From Panax quinquefolius (taxonomy: Eukaryota; Streptophyta; Magnoliopsida; Apiales; Araliaceae), in NCBI GenBank assembly GCA_020205615.1, contig CM035160.1:6674437-6738436 (forward strand): 64,000 nucleotides of DNA. Reading direction: 5' to 3'. Made by a program: the position numbers and the translations under genes. The notes below the pieces were generated by a model that did not search any database, was not told the origin of the DNA, and saw only the letters and a program-made list of their open reading frames with translations. Positions 35,166-45,297 of the stretch are shown here, piece after piece. Within the stretch, counting starts at the first letter, position 1; each line of letters starts with the position of its first letter.

Positions 35166-36287
35166 ACACTTACCTTGGTATAAACGTGGACATGGTTGTA
35201 GTAGAAAATGAGGCCGAGCGAGAGAAGGTTCAAGAGTAGGACGAAGAGAGAAAATGATAATGGTGAATCGGTTGAGGACGAAGAAAATCATCTATGAAGT
35301 TTCCTTTTTGTTCTTCGTTGGTTTCGTAAATTTGAGACGTGATTTTTGAATTTTTTGGTTATTTGGTAACTGCCAAATTTATTTTTGAATTTTTTGGTTA
35401 TTTGGTAACTGCCAAATTTAGTGGAGTAGTTTTCTCCTTGAATTAAGGAATTTGTATTTTTGTTGGATTGGATACAATGACTTGTTTTGCACTATTGTTG
35501 ATATTATTATACATTATTGCACTTTTAATATAATTATTTAGTTGATGTACTTTTTTTATAATTTCTTTTTATTTGTTATATACTTATGTAAAAGACCCTT
35601 TGATCAACTACCCGTTAATCTTGGTGGTGAGTTTAGAATTTAAAAGCCCATTGATTTGATGAAGATATAAAGGGTCTGTTTGGATTCATTTGGGCTGGGC
35701 TATTCTAGAAGAGTTTGACCAATTAACCGTTAATCTTGGTGGTGAGTTTAATTTGTTTGTGTAGTCATTACTTAGCACACAATTTACATATTTAAACGGA
35801 ATAATTGTTATGTTAAGGATTAAATTAATACAATTTAATTGTACGGTTGAAATGAATATACAAAAATATAAATGAGGGGTCATTAAAATTTGAATGATTT
35901 CGATAATAATCTTAACCCTAGAAAATCAACAAATCTAAACATATGAAAAGTATATATTAGTTTGGCAATATTATGATGAAGCCATGAAGGTTCATAATCG
36001 ATACGAAATTTTTTATGCGAACATGAAAATTGAATACGAGTGTTTTATAATATTTATTTCATTTTTACGAATGAAATATTTTATTGTAATCCTAAACATA
36101 ATATTACCTTATTTCTATATTGTAAAATTAACTTAATTTAAAACACATTTATTATGAAATTTAGAAATATGAAAAATGAACTTAACACGTGTTTATGAAT
36201 TTTTAGATTAATTAATAGTAATTCACTCGGTGAAAATAGGATCATTTGGGACCCAAAAATATAACAATTACTAATTAAATTAATATA
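35166..36287. other. Intergenic, small duplications only
   Basis: CCGTTAATCTTGGTGGTGAG occurs at about 35610 and 35728, and GGGCTGGGCTATTCTAGAAG (35691) resembles 33860-33885 near NPL4. TTTTTTGGTTATTTGGTAAC is also duplicated (about 35352 and 35391). No gene seen. Confidence 0.45.
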
Positions 36288-36514
36288 CTCCCTCCATCCC
36301 AAATTATCTGATGTTTTAAATAATTTTTATTGTAACAAAATAACTGCACTTTGCTCTTTTTTAGACAATTAAAGTGTTTAGATTACAAGTTTACCCTATT
36401 CATTTGTTAAATTGCATAATTATGGATATAAATGTACTTTTAGTTAAAAATGTAGCATAACAATTGCATTTATTTATAAGTATAGAAATGGTCAAAATTG
36501 AAACGGATGGAGCA
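36288..36514. mobile_element. Stowaway-like MITE
   Basis: CTCCCTCCATCCCAAATTAT at the left and GAAACGGATGGAGCA at the right, flanked by TA (36286-36287 and 36515-36516), 227 bp, AT-rich centre. The terminal repeats are eroded beyond about 12 bp. Confidence 0.6.
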
Positions 36515-37229
36515 TAAAAAATCTAGGCAATAAGAACATAAGAACTTAATAATATTCTTTGTAAAATAAATAAATACATAGGCATAAATGTAAGACCAAA
36601 CTTTTATAAATAAAGATGATTTTTTTTATAAATATTATTTTTGAATATTATGGAATAAATTTGATATAATGTTATAATTGTGGGTAATATTTATAAATTT
36701 TGCAAAGTATGCAAGATGTTATAAAATATTCGTTTAATTGAGAGAGATATTCTTTTGTTAGGGAATATTCGCATAATGGCTCAATCATTGGTGGACCCCA
36801 CAATGTAATTATTATTTGATCGGATTGAAAAAAGCGACAAAAATATTTTATAAAAATAACGCGGCGGAGGTGTTACTGAATTAAATCTGCTGAACTACCG
36901 GAGGTGGTAAAAGTACAAGAATACTGGCATGGTTGCGTATAAGAAGACACCAGATTGATTATTGATCTTTACGTGAGAAGTCACTCACCTATGCTCAATT
37001 ATTGCTACAAGAATTGGCTTTGATCATATCTCTTATATTATTGATTCAATTATTGTCATAGTATCATCCGTATAATATGTTATAGTATTAAATCAATAAT
37101 TGAGATTTACAAGTTATAAATGATTAATAATTGTTGAAAGATTAAATATGTGTTGATGAAAAAAAATGATTTGTGGTAAGTTTGATTATTTTATGGGGGC
37201 TCATATGTCATCATCTAAGAGTCTCTTCA

Positions 37230-37385
37230 CAATCAATATATTTACCTTCGTCAATAGTAATTACCTTCAATAATAGTAATTACCCCTGTGAATAGTATTT
37301 ACCTTCGTCGATAGTAATTACCCTTGTGAATAGTATTTACCTTCGTCAATAGTATTTACCTTCGTTAATAGTAATTACCTTTACC
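37230..37385 (+). repeat. LTR-B short tandem repeat (~25 bp)
   Basis: Units such as TTACCTTCGTCAATAGTAAT repeat six to seven times with small differences, upstream of the LTR TATA box, where U3 enhancer repeats are often found. Confidence 0.7.
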
Positions 37386-37514
37386 GACGTCGAACCACTT
37401 GTCGTTTCACATTACAAGAGAGTCGAACCACTTGTCGTTTCACATTATAGGCGCCAAACCCGCCGCTGTCAAGCCACTTGCCTTTTCACACTCGGTGCTA
37501 AGGTTAGAAATCTT

Positions 37515-37524
37515 CTATAAATAG
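37515..37524 (+). promoter_or_regulatory. TATA box of solo LTR-B
   Basis: CTATAAATAG followed by AGGCC. The equivalent in the minus LTR at 59661 onward is CTATTTATAG. Core promoter by motif and position only. Confidence 0.5.
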
Positions 37525-37764
37525 AGGCCTAGGGCTTCATTATTTTCACTTTAATTCATTCAAGTTATAGAGAGAGAAAGTATAGAGAGAATAAGAGAAG
37601 AAGAAGAAGAGTATTTTGTTACTACACCTGCTGCAAAGATTCAATCTCCTACCAAATGTAAGGGGTGTTATTCTTTCCTATTCATGAAGAGAACTGTTGT
37701 TATTCCATCGCTTATTATTACGCTGGAATAACTCAGATCGCTGAGTTTACCTATACTTGGTGAC

Positions 37765-38085
37765 ATTCTTCTATTATTCTCATTGGAACATCCATGCTCG
37801 GTGTGTTTTACACCCGACTGGTTCCGCCTTTATTATTATTTTGTTGGAACATCCTATCATGTGTTTTTACAATTTGACTGTTCCGCTTTTATTATTATTC
37901 TGCTGGAACATCCATGTCATGTGTTTTTTACACCTAACTGGTTCCGTTTTTATTATTCTCGTTGGAATATCCTATCTCGTGTTTTACACCGGATCCGGTT
38001 CCATCTTTATTATTCTGTTGAACATCCCGCTTGGTGAATTTCACACGACCGGTTCCGTTATTTATTATTCTCGCTGAATAACTCG
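37765..38085 (+). repeat. LTR-B ~60-65-bp tandem repeat, about 5 units
   Basis: Each unit has TTATTATTCT, TGGAACATCC and TTTTACACC..CTGGTTCCG. The minus copy at 59110-59410 has a comparable array. ORFs found here are by-products of the repeat. Confidence 0.8.
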
Positions 38086-39158
38086 TCGTGCGCGATCTAT
38101 CGCATGCACGGTGATTTCTTTTGTTATTCCATCCTTTATTATACCCAAATAAGGTTAAAACTTTGACTTCTATACTCCATGAAATTAGTAGAATATCCTT
38201 GATATTTGCGTTTCATCCAAAGATATCTTTCATGGAAATATTCTTCCATCATTCTTGAATTTTACTAATTTGGGCGTTAATAATTCCCGGATAAAATAAT
38301 TCTTGAACTTGTTTTATTGAATTCTTATATCATTGTCATCATCCTCATGTTTATATTTTTTTTTAAAGTCATCTGTGGCACATAGTGCGTAGATGGACTT
38401 GGTATGATTATGACCAGAGACTATTCTTGTAATCATGCCGTAATGTTACAAATGATGTGGTAAAAATCCTCGATTAGTAGTAGTGTATTCGATGGACGAT
38501 TGTTGGCATGATCATGACCATTAATGAATACACAAATATTCTCGCCCGTAGTCATGAATAATTGTGGTCGTGATACTAAAGAAATATCCTCGCCAGAAGT
38601 AGTGCGGGTGATTCGATGATGTGGAATATTTATTAAAGTTCTAGTCTCAAATATAACAAAGATGATGAAAAACCTTTTAAAACCTAAAAGATAGTAGACT
38701 TTATTTTCTACTTGACTCTTTTAATGGATTGCGATATTCATCTGCAGCTTAAACCGGGTTGTCTATTGTATTTTATCGGTTTAACATTATCAAGACTATT
38801 GATAATTTATTCGCATTATCTTAGTCATAATATTTCTTCTTTGGCTAGTTGAGCTTCACCCTTTCTTTCACCGTTTTCTCTGTGAAGTGATAATATAGGC
38901 GACGAGACGAGTCGGAAACGAGTGATGGTCCTCAAGATAGCATTAGTAGTCCTCACTATTCGTAAAATAGTGTGATAATAATCAAATGAGGACTTTTTGT
39001 TTGAGTTTGTATAATATCTAGTAGATTTATATTTGTATTTAAACTCACGATTTATGTCGTATTGTATACTACGCTTATGTTAATAAGTTGTATTTAAATT
39101 ACATGTAAGTGTAAATTTTCCCAAGATGGGTGATGTATACCTAATTTTGGGCGCCACA

Positions 39159-39634
39159 ATAAATCAATGTTCCAAGTTTTAAAATACATAATTACAAATT
39201 GTAATTTTATTTTATTAAAAATGCCGTAACAAAATTTTGAAACACTTAATTGCATAATGTTTTTTAAAATTTACGTATTTTTTTTTCATTTTTATAAAGT
39301 GAATGCCATAATATAAATCAAAATACAAAATTTGAATAGGAAAGTATCTATCTTAGAGGGGGACCCATTTCCCACCCCAAGGCCCCAACGGTCTTGTCGT
39401 TCAAAAATTTGCTTCCACCTTTTTCCAAAATTAGACAGATTTCATACTATTATCAAAAAAACTACCCGAGTTAGTGGACTAGGCCGCCAAAGCAGAAGGC
39501 CTCAGGTTCTTGACATCAGCTAAGGTAGAATGTGTGTGCTTAATTTCAGTTAAAATTAATACAGAAAGCACAACTCAATATAACTATTAGCAATAAATTT
39601 TTAAACTCGATATAACTATTAGCAATACGGTTTA
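39159..39634. other. Short intergenic spacer, nothing recognised
   Basis: AT-rich sequence between the solo LTR and the Tat-like element. A small local duplication (TATAACTATTAGCAATA, about 39578 and 39611) is the only structure noted. Confidence 0.4.
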
Positions 39635-39639
39635 CCAAT

Positions 39640-40281
39640 TGTTAACGCCAGGATCTTTCTCCACGTCCCAATCACCAAGACGCGTTCAATATCCCCGCAT
39701 AGCTTCAACAAAGTCAACACCAAAAGCTTGACTACCGACCGGTCGAGGATAGCTTTCCGTGAGAGAGTCAAGATGAAAGTATCACAAGGTCAACAATGGA
39801 GAGAAAAATATTGTCTAAAGTGTCTCGAGAGAGATAGAATAAGAATTCTAATGAAAAAAATGTCTGTATTATTTACCCTCTTATGTGATCTTAGCCCCAC
39901 GATGTTCCACTATCCCGCCACTCGTACACCACCCACCTTCCTCGACACCTTTTTCCTTACTTGGCTCACTTCAAATTAAAAGTAAATATCTACTTTCATC
40001 CCCTCTATTATCGCTTGTTCACTGGCACGTCGTTTGAGTCCCATCCTCATTAATGCCATGCAAAGAAAGTGGCGTATACAATAGTCAAACTTCATTTGGC
40101 ATAATGATTCTTGTCAAAATTGGGATTAAGTGATAATTTATATAATGGGCCAATATAATGACTAAGCCCAAATAATAAGAATGACCCAAGTGACCAGATC
40201 CAACCATGACTTAACATAACATGATCCAAGGGAGGAGCCCAATAATTTCGGCCCAATAAAGAAAAGGATTATGGCCCAACA
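39640..40281 (-). repeat. 3' LTR of Tat-like element (642 bp)
   Basis: TGTTAACGCC..GGCCCAACA as read on plus, matching 44317-44947 with scattered differences and small indels. The left target site CCAAT directly precedes it. Confidence 0.88.
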
Positions 40282-40294
40282 TTACCCCCTAGTC
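40282..40294 (-). other. Polypurine tract of Tat-like element
   Basis: The minus strand reads GACTAGGGGGTAA immediately before the LTR start TGTTGGGCC. It sets the element's orientation. Confidence 0.65.
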
Positions 40295-40581
40295 TTATAT
40301 TAAACAGGGTGTTTAATGAAAGAGTATAAGTGGAATCGGTCCAAAACAAAAGGAATTATAATGAGATCAACAAAGGCCCAAGATACAACTTACCAAGACC
40401 CAATAGGTAAATCTCAAACAATAATTCAAATAGAAACCGGATACACTCCTTCGAGCAACCAAGGATGGCATAAGGAGTGGTTTTTTGTCAAAGGACCTGA
40501 AATCTCCTTCATACCTAACCGGACCACTTCCATCAGCATCTCTCCAAACTTCTAAATATTTCAACGGAACGAGTGAGAGAA

Positions 40582-40990
40582 ATGGCGAGCCTTCTAGAGA
40601 AGATTCACATTAAGGAATGGAGCTTCGGACTTCTGAGTAAACAAGCATGGTTGTACGACCATAACTGTAAGTCTCAAACCCATTTCATTGTTTAACTCCC
40701 AATTTCCATTAGTAGTTATCGTAAACAATTATTCCTCATCTGTTGCAGTGTCTCTGATCAAACCAACGTCAATCGACCGAAGGGATCTAGACAGATTTCT
40801 TTCTAGTACATCTTCGCCGACCTTTGCCGAAGAAAGCAAGCTGGCCGAAAACCCAAACACATCCCCACACAAACTCACACTGAGTGCCTCCTCGATATGC
40901 CCTCTGACGAACAGATCCGAGTCCTTCGCGCCAAAAAGAGGAAAACCCAAGCAGATCCTCCGGCCTCCGAAGAACCACAAGTACCTCTAA
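40582..40990 (+). CDS. Spliced antisense ORF (aORF) within Tat-like element, 108 aa
   Basis: Start ATG at 40582. Exon 1 ends at 40666 before GTAAGTCTC; the 82-bp intron ends CTGTTGCAG at 40748; exon 2 runs 40749-40990. The two exons total 327 bp, exactly 109 codons including stop, with a phase-1 junction. The product begins MASLLEKIHIKEWSFGLLSK and becomes Ser/Thr/Pro-rich, with a basic C-terminus (KRGKPKQILRPPKNHKYL). It runs opposite to the element and close to its 3' LTR, the position of extra antisense ORFs in Tat-lineage elements. A preceding open frame (40316-40555) contains GWHKEWFFVKGPE, typical of retroelement-associated plant proteins, and may be an upstream exon or frame-shifted part. 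I do not know its function. It could instead be a captured host gene fragment. Confidence 0.5.
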
Positions 40991-41709
40991 CAGAAACCGA
41001 TCCTCGGCCAAACACCCTGGCTGAAATTGTTGTTTCTGACGAAGAGCCCGAACCAAAGAAGATTTGAAGACATTCCGGGCCACTCATCAAGTCATAACTG
41101 ATAAATATCGATTTTCTGAAGAAAAACGAAATTTTGGTGAAGAAAATCGAAGATTTGACCCAATCCAACTCGATTAAATCGAAAGCAAAATAAAGATATC
41201 CAAGCTAAAGATGCAGAGCAAATGGCCCATCGTCAAAAACTTGAAGAGAAACTTCGAGAACTCCGGACTCTTAGGGATTTGGGCCCACCACTAACTGATC
41301 AGTTCGCAAGGAGATTGAAGCAAATTTCAGGAAATCCAACGAGCTAAACAATGAAGTTGTCCACATGTACTCTAAAGGGTACAAGGTCTGCCGAAGTAAA
41401 TAAAAAGCCAAACTTGTAGTGGCCAAAGTAAACCCGGCTCTCGACTGACTTCTGGACAATGAGAGACAATAAGGAAGCTTAAAGATATCATCCGAAGCTT
41501 TAGGATTCCTTTGAACATTTCTTGTCAATAATTCATCATCAATCAACGTGAAAAATGTATAATCTTAAACTGTTAGTCAATAACTAAGCAAGTCATATAA
41601 CATATAAGATCAAATAATAATGTGACCAACTCAACACTTAAAAATCGTAATAAAGTAATGATAATACTTATTCACATCAAGTGTAAAGACAGATCGCTTC
41701 ATTAGGAAT

Positions 41710-42610
41710 TTGTTTTACCCCGAAAGGCCTAACAAAACCAAGAGATGACATTTGCCTACCACGAAGGGCTTCGACAAAGTATAAAGGACAACGTCATTTA
41801 CCACGAAGGGCTCGACAAGGTCTCGAAGATGACACTTGCCTACCCCGGAAGGCCTGGATAAGGTCTAAGTGCAACACTTGCCTACCACGAAGGGCCCGAC
41901 AAGGTTCGAAGATGACACTTGCCTACCCCAAGGGCTTCGATAAGGTCTAAGTGACCACCGCCAAGAGGCTACCATCGAATGGTCGCCGAGTCCACCCGAA
42001 CCTCCTAACGCCTATGACGTTTTGCTTACCACGGCGGGCCCGACAAAGTATAAAGGACAACGCTTGCTTACCACGAAGGGCCTGACAAGGTCTCGAAGAT
42101 GACACTGCTTACCCCAAGGGCTCGATAAGGTCTAAGTGCAACACTTGCCTACCACGAAGGGCTGATAAGGTCCGAAGATGACACTTGCCTACCCCAAGCG
42201 GCTCGACAAGGTCTAAGTGACCACCGCCAAGAGGCTACCATCGAATGGTCGGTGAGTCCACCCAACCTCCTAACGCCTACGACGTTTGCTTACCACGAAG
42301 GGCGACACAAAGTATAAAGGACAACGCTTGCTTACCACGAAGGGGGCTGACAAGGTTCGAAGATGACACTTGCTTACCCCAAGGGCCTGACAAGTCTCGA
42401 AAGATGACACTTGCCTACCCCGAAGGGCCTGACAAGGTCTAAGTGACCACCTGCCAAAGAGGCTACCATCGAATGGTCAGCGAGTCCACCCGAACCTCCT
42501 AACACCAATGACGTTTGCCTACCACGAAGGGCCTGACAAACTCATAAGGACCACCTACCAAAAAGGCTGCCATCGAATGGCCAGCGAGTCCACCCGAACC
42601 TCCTAACACC
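41710..42610. repeat. Tandem array, ~43-bp units in ~230-260-bp higher-order blocks
   Basis: The basic unit contains CTTGCCTACCACGAAGGGC and GACAAGGT(C)T(C)GAAGATGACA. A longer segment (GACCACCGCCAAGAGGCTAC to CTCCTAACGCC) recurs near 41950, 42212 and 42441, and in degenerate form near 42545. It lies between pol and the 3' LTR of the minus-strand element, where Tat elements carry variable tandem repeats. Confidence 0.85.
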
Positions 42611-42962
42611 GAGGTGGCATTTGCTGTGTCTGTCAGACTATGGATGAGCTACCAAGTCCTCATGAATGTTTTAAACTTCGATCCCATGAGTGGCGCCGTC
42701 ATAACTTTGATTCTGGCAATGGACCCAAAGACTACCCCCCAGACATATGAAGAGGTATAGGAGATCAAATCGAATATATCTTTTTGGTGGTCGATATGGA
42801 TCGAACCATTTCATTTGACACAAAGATCCATACGAACCCTCCGAATAACATCTGCAGCCTTCAAGCAACCCAAAATTTGTCGGACTCTTCAGATTCTTCA
42901 TAACTATCATCGTCTTATTTCTTCATCCCCAAGGACACGGCTTACATATCAAACCGGTGTCT

Positions 42963-43330
42963 TTACCCTAACTTCTCGCACCAAAATTGCTCCCATCGCC
43001 AACAAACTATTTGCCAGATACAAATAACATATCTCAAAGGAGAGCGGGCTTCATCGATAAAGGCACCGAATAAAAATAGGTCGTTTATTCCCTGGAAGGC
43101 GTCTTTGCAGCCCGAAGTCCACTGGAACGTCTTAGCATTCTTTGACCCTTTCCTCGTACCAAAGATTGTCAATCATCTTTCTGCCGATTTGGACAGAAAC
43201 CTTCTCAAAGTCTCTTCGAGTAGTCTTATCTTTTCCATTCGAACTCGCACTTTAGATGGGCATCTCCGAAGACGAGTATCCATGCGATGCGGTGCCCTGG
43301 TGGGATTCTCGAGTCTGCGCTTCGAGTCTG
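42963..43330 (-). pseudogene. RT/RNase H-junction remnant of Tat-like pol
   Basis: The minus frame 43172-42963 reads KNAKTFQWTSGCKDAFQGIN, the Gypsy pol motif at the start of RNase H (F-W-T..C..AF..L/I), followed by degraded sequence (PLRYVICIWQI resembling PLYLYLAVS). 43180-43330 continues upstream in another frame. Frameshifted; catalytic residues not traceable. Confidence 0.6.
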
Positions 43331-43900
43331 CTTCACTATAATCTCGAAGACCAATAGGGTGGAATACCTTCTTCTACCAATCGGAAAATGGTCATTGGTC
43401 TTCATCTACTCTGCTTCGACCATAATCCCGAAGACCAATAGGGCGGAATACCCTTCTTCTACCAATCGGAAAATGGTCATTGGTCTTCATCTACTCGCTT
43501 CGATTATAATCCGAAGACCAATAGGGCGGAATACCCTTCTTCTACCAATCAGAAAAATGGTCATTGGTCTTCATCTACTCTGCTTCACCATAATCCCAAG
43601 ACCAATAGTATAATACCTTCTTCTACCAAAATGGTCATTGGGTCTTCATCTACTCGCTTCGACCATAATCCGAAGACCAATAGTATGGAATACCCTTCTT
43701 CTACCAATCGGGAAAAATGGTCATTGGGTCTTCATCTACTCGCTTCGACCATAATCCCAAGACCAATAGGCGGAATACCCTTCTTCTACCAAAATGGTCA
43801 TTGGTCTTCATCTACTCGCTTCCGACCATAATCCCGAAGACCAATAGTATGGAATATCCTTCTTCTTCTACCAATCGGAGAAAATGGTCATTGGGTCGCT
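43330..43900. repeat. Tandem array of ~85-bp units, about 7 copies
   Basis: Units carry CGAAGACCAATAGGGCGGAA, CCCTTCTTCTACCAATCGG and ATGGTCATTGGTCTTCATCT. Successive ATGGTCATTG positions (about 43388, 43471, 43557, 43631, 43716, 43793, 43885) give periods of 74-92 bp. It is a second, unrelated array inside the same element. Confidence 0.85.
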
Positions 43901-43929
43901 TGATCCCAAGGATCTACTTGAGACATGTC

Positions 43930-44296
43930 TTTAAAGTGTAGACTTTTTTAACTCTTGATCGGTCATTCATCGACGACCACTTCGGATAGGATTCTAAGCG
44001 GATGCCTTCTATCCTTTTCCCACCATGGTCGTCTTCTTCTCGGCGAGAAAAATCGATCTTCTTCTAAAGATCACCTTGGGCTCTTGAACGAGAACCCTCG
44101 TAAACCCGCTTGTAAGCGATCAGCATGAGCATTCTTTGAAGGACCCAATCAATCCTCGACATATACTCATCAGGTAAGACGAAGTCATAGTCATCACTAT
44201 CCTTTAGAAGTAATCGTTACTATTCTTCTTCACCATGGATTCCACGTGAGAGCAGCCTACAATTTGTGATTGAAAATACTCGGACACTAGAACTCA
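43930..44296 (-). pseudogene. Possible gag leader remnant of Tat-like element
   Basis: Lies just inside the 5' LTR on the minus strand, where gag should start; a minus-strand ATG is near 44235 (CACCATGG on plus). The frame is broken after a few codons and no domain is identifiable, so the call rests on position. Confidence 0.3.
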
Positions 44297-44297
44297 A

Positions 44298-44316
44298 CCT
44301 CTCCTTCTAGCGCCAA
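44298..44316 (-). other. Primer-binding site of Tat-like element
   Basis: The minus strand reads TTGGCGCTAGAAGGAGAGG directly after the LTR end. It resembles the TGGCGC-type primer sites of Tat elements rather than the Met-type TGGTATC site. The exact tRNA is not assigned. Confidence 0.6.
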
Positions 44317-44947
44317 TGTTAACGCCAGATCTTTCTCCACGTCCCAATCACCAAGACGCGTTCAATATCCCCGCATAGCAACAAGTCAACACTAAAAGCT
44401 CGACTACCGACCATCGAGGGATAGCTTCGTGAGAGAGTCTGAGAGAAAGCGATCACAAGGTCAACAATGGAGAGAAAAATATTGTTCAGTGTCCGAGAGA
44501 GATAGAATAAGAATTCTAATGAAAAAATGTCTGTGTATTATTTACCCTCTTATGTGATCTTAGCCCCACGATGTTCCACTATCCTGCATCGTACACCACC
44601 CACCACCTTCCCGACACCTTTTTCCTTACTTCCGTACTTCAAATTAGAAAGTAAAATACCTACTTTCATCCCTCTATTACTGTTTGTTATCACGGCCATT
44701 TTGAGTCCCATCCTCATTAATGCCATGCAAAGAAAGTGGCAGACACAATAGTCAAACTTCATTTGGCATAATGATTACTGGTCAAAATTGGGATTAAGTG
44801 ATAATTTATATAATGGGCCAATATAATAACTAAGCCCAAATAATAAGAATGACCCAAGTGACTGATCCAACCACGACTTAACATAATACGATCCATGAGG
44901 GCCCTCAATAATTTCGACCCAATAAAGAAAAGGATTATGGCCCAACA
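44317..44947 (-). repeat. 5' LTR of Tat-like element (631 bp)
   Basis: Matches 39640-40281. It ends CCCAACA on plus and is followed directly by the target-site copy CCAAT. Confidence 0.88.
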
Positions 44948-45297
44948 CCAATAAATATTGAAATTCAACTCAGCTTAAGCAAAAAATAAAGGAAAAAAAG
45001 TTTTTACATTTCGTCAAACCTGTTTATTTTGAAATGACTTATAAGTTTATATGCATTAAGGGCAATGACATTTTAGAAAATGTAGGGCAGATGTAAGGGT
45101 AATAATGTAAGTAGAATTGGTATATACGAAATTTGAAATGAGTGGCCGTTTTTAAAGTGCTGAATCCAGACTTGGAACTTGGTAGTTGGTACTACTAATT
45201 CATCAAACAAACACATACTTTCAAATTACTAGTGAGAATCAGAGGAGGTTTACATACAGAGTGTGTATGATTGTAGAGAGAGGAGAGAGAAAATAAG
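44948..45297 (+). promoter_or_regulatory. RopGAP upstream region and 5' UTR
   Basis: Only about 350 bp separate the Tat-like element from the RopGAP start codon. A GA-rich tract (AGAGAGGAGAGAGAAAATAAG) precedes the ATG, typical of a plant 5' UTR. I see no convincing TATA box. The retroelement insertion probably cut into the distal promoter. Confidence 0.4.

Larger units (their letters stand above)
36589..39158 (+). mobile_element. Solo LTR-B with perfect 5-bp target-site duplication
   Basis: Begins TGTAAGACCAAAC and ends TTTTGGGCGCCACA, 2570 bp. The flanks are ATAAA on both sides (36584-36588 and 39159-39163). It is the same family as 58049-60449 (reverse orientation) and the fragments at 15067 and 24007. 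No PBS or internal region adjoins it, so it is a solo LTR from LTR-LTR recombination. It has a TATA box and two internal tandem arrays. Confidence 0.9.
39640..44947 (-). mobile_element. Complete Tat-like Ty3/Gypsy LTR element, internally reduced
   Basis: Flanked by CCAAT on both sides (39635-39639 and 44948-44952), with LTRs 39640-40281 and 44317-44947. Minus orientation is shown by a polypurine tract beside the left LTR (minus AGGGGGTAA, 40282-40290), a PBS-like TTGGCGCTAGAAGGAGAGG beside the right LTR, and RNase H-like sequence on the minus strand at 42963-43172. The 5.3-kb length, the absence of intact gag-pol and the large tandem arrays make it a deleted or non-autonomous derivative. A spliced ORF in antisense near the 3' LTR fits the Tat lineage (Grande, Retand, RIRE2), which is known for such ORFs. 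Confidence 0.85.

Noticed and set aside
37757..38077. Two overlapping 84-106-aa ORFs
   Set aside because: They lie wholly within LTR-B tandem repeats; the apparent protein repeats simply follow the DNA repeat.
42245..42442. 65-aa ORF with CLPRR repeats
   Set aside because: A by-product of the 43-bp array; frames change between units.
41710..43900. CRISPR-like arrays
   Set aside because: The units are contiguous, degenerate tandem repeats without unique spacers, inside an LTR element in plant DNA.
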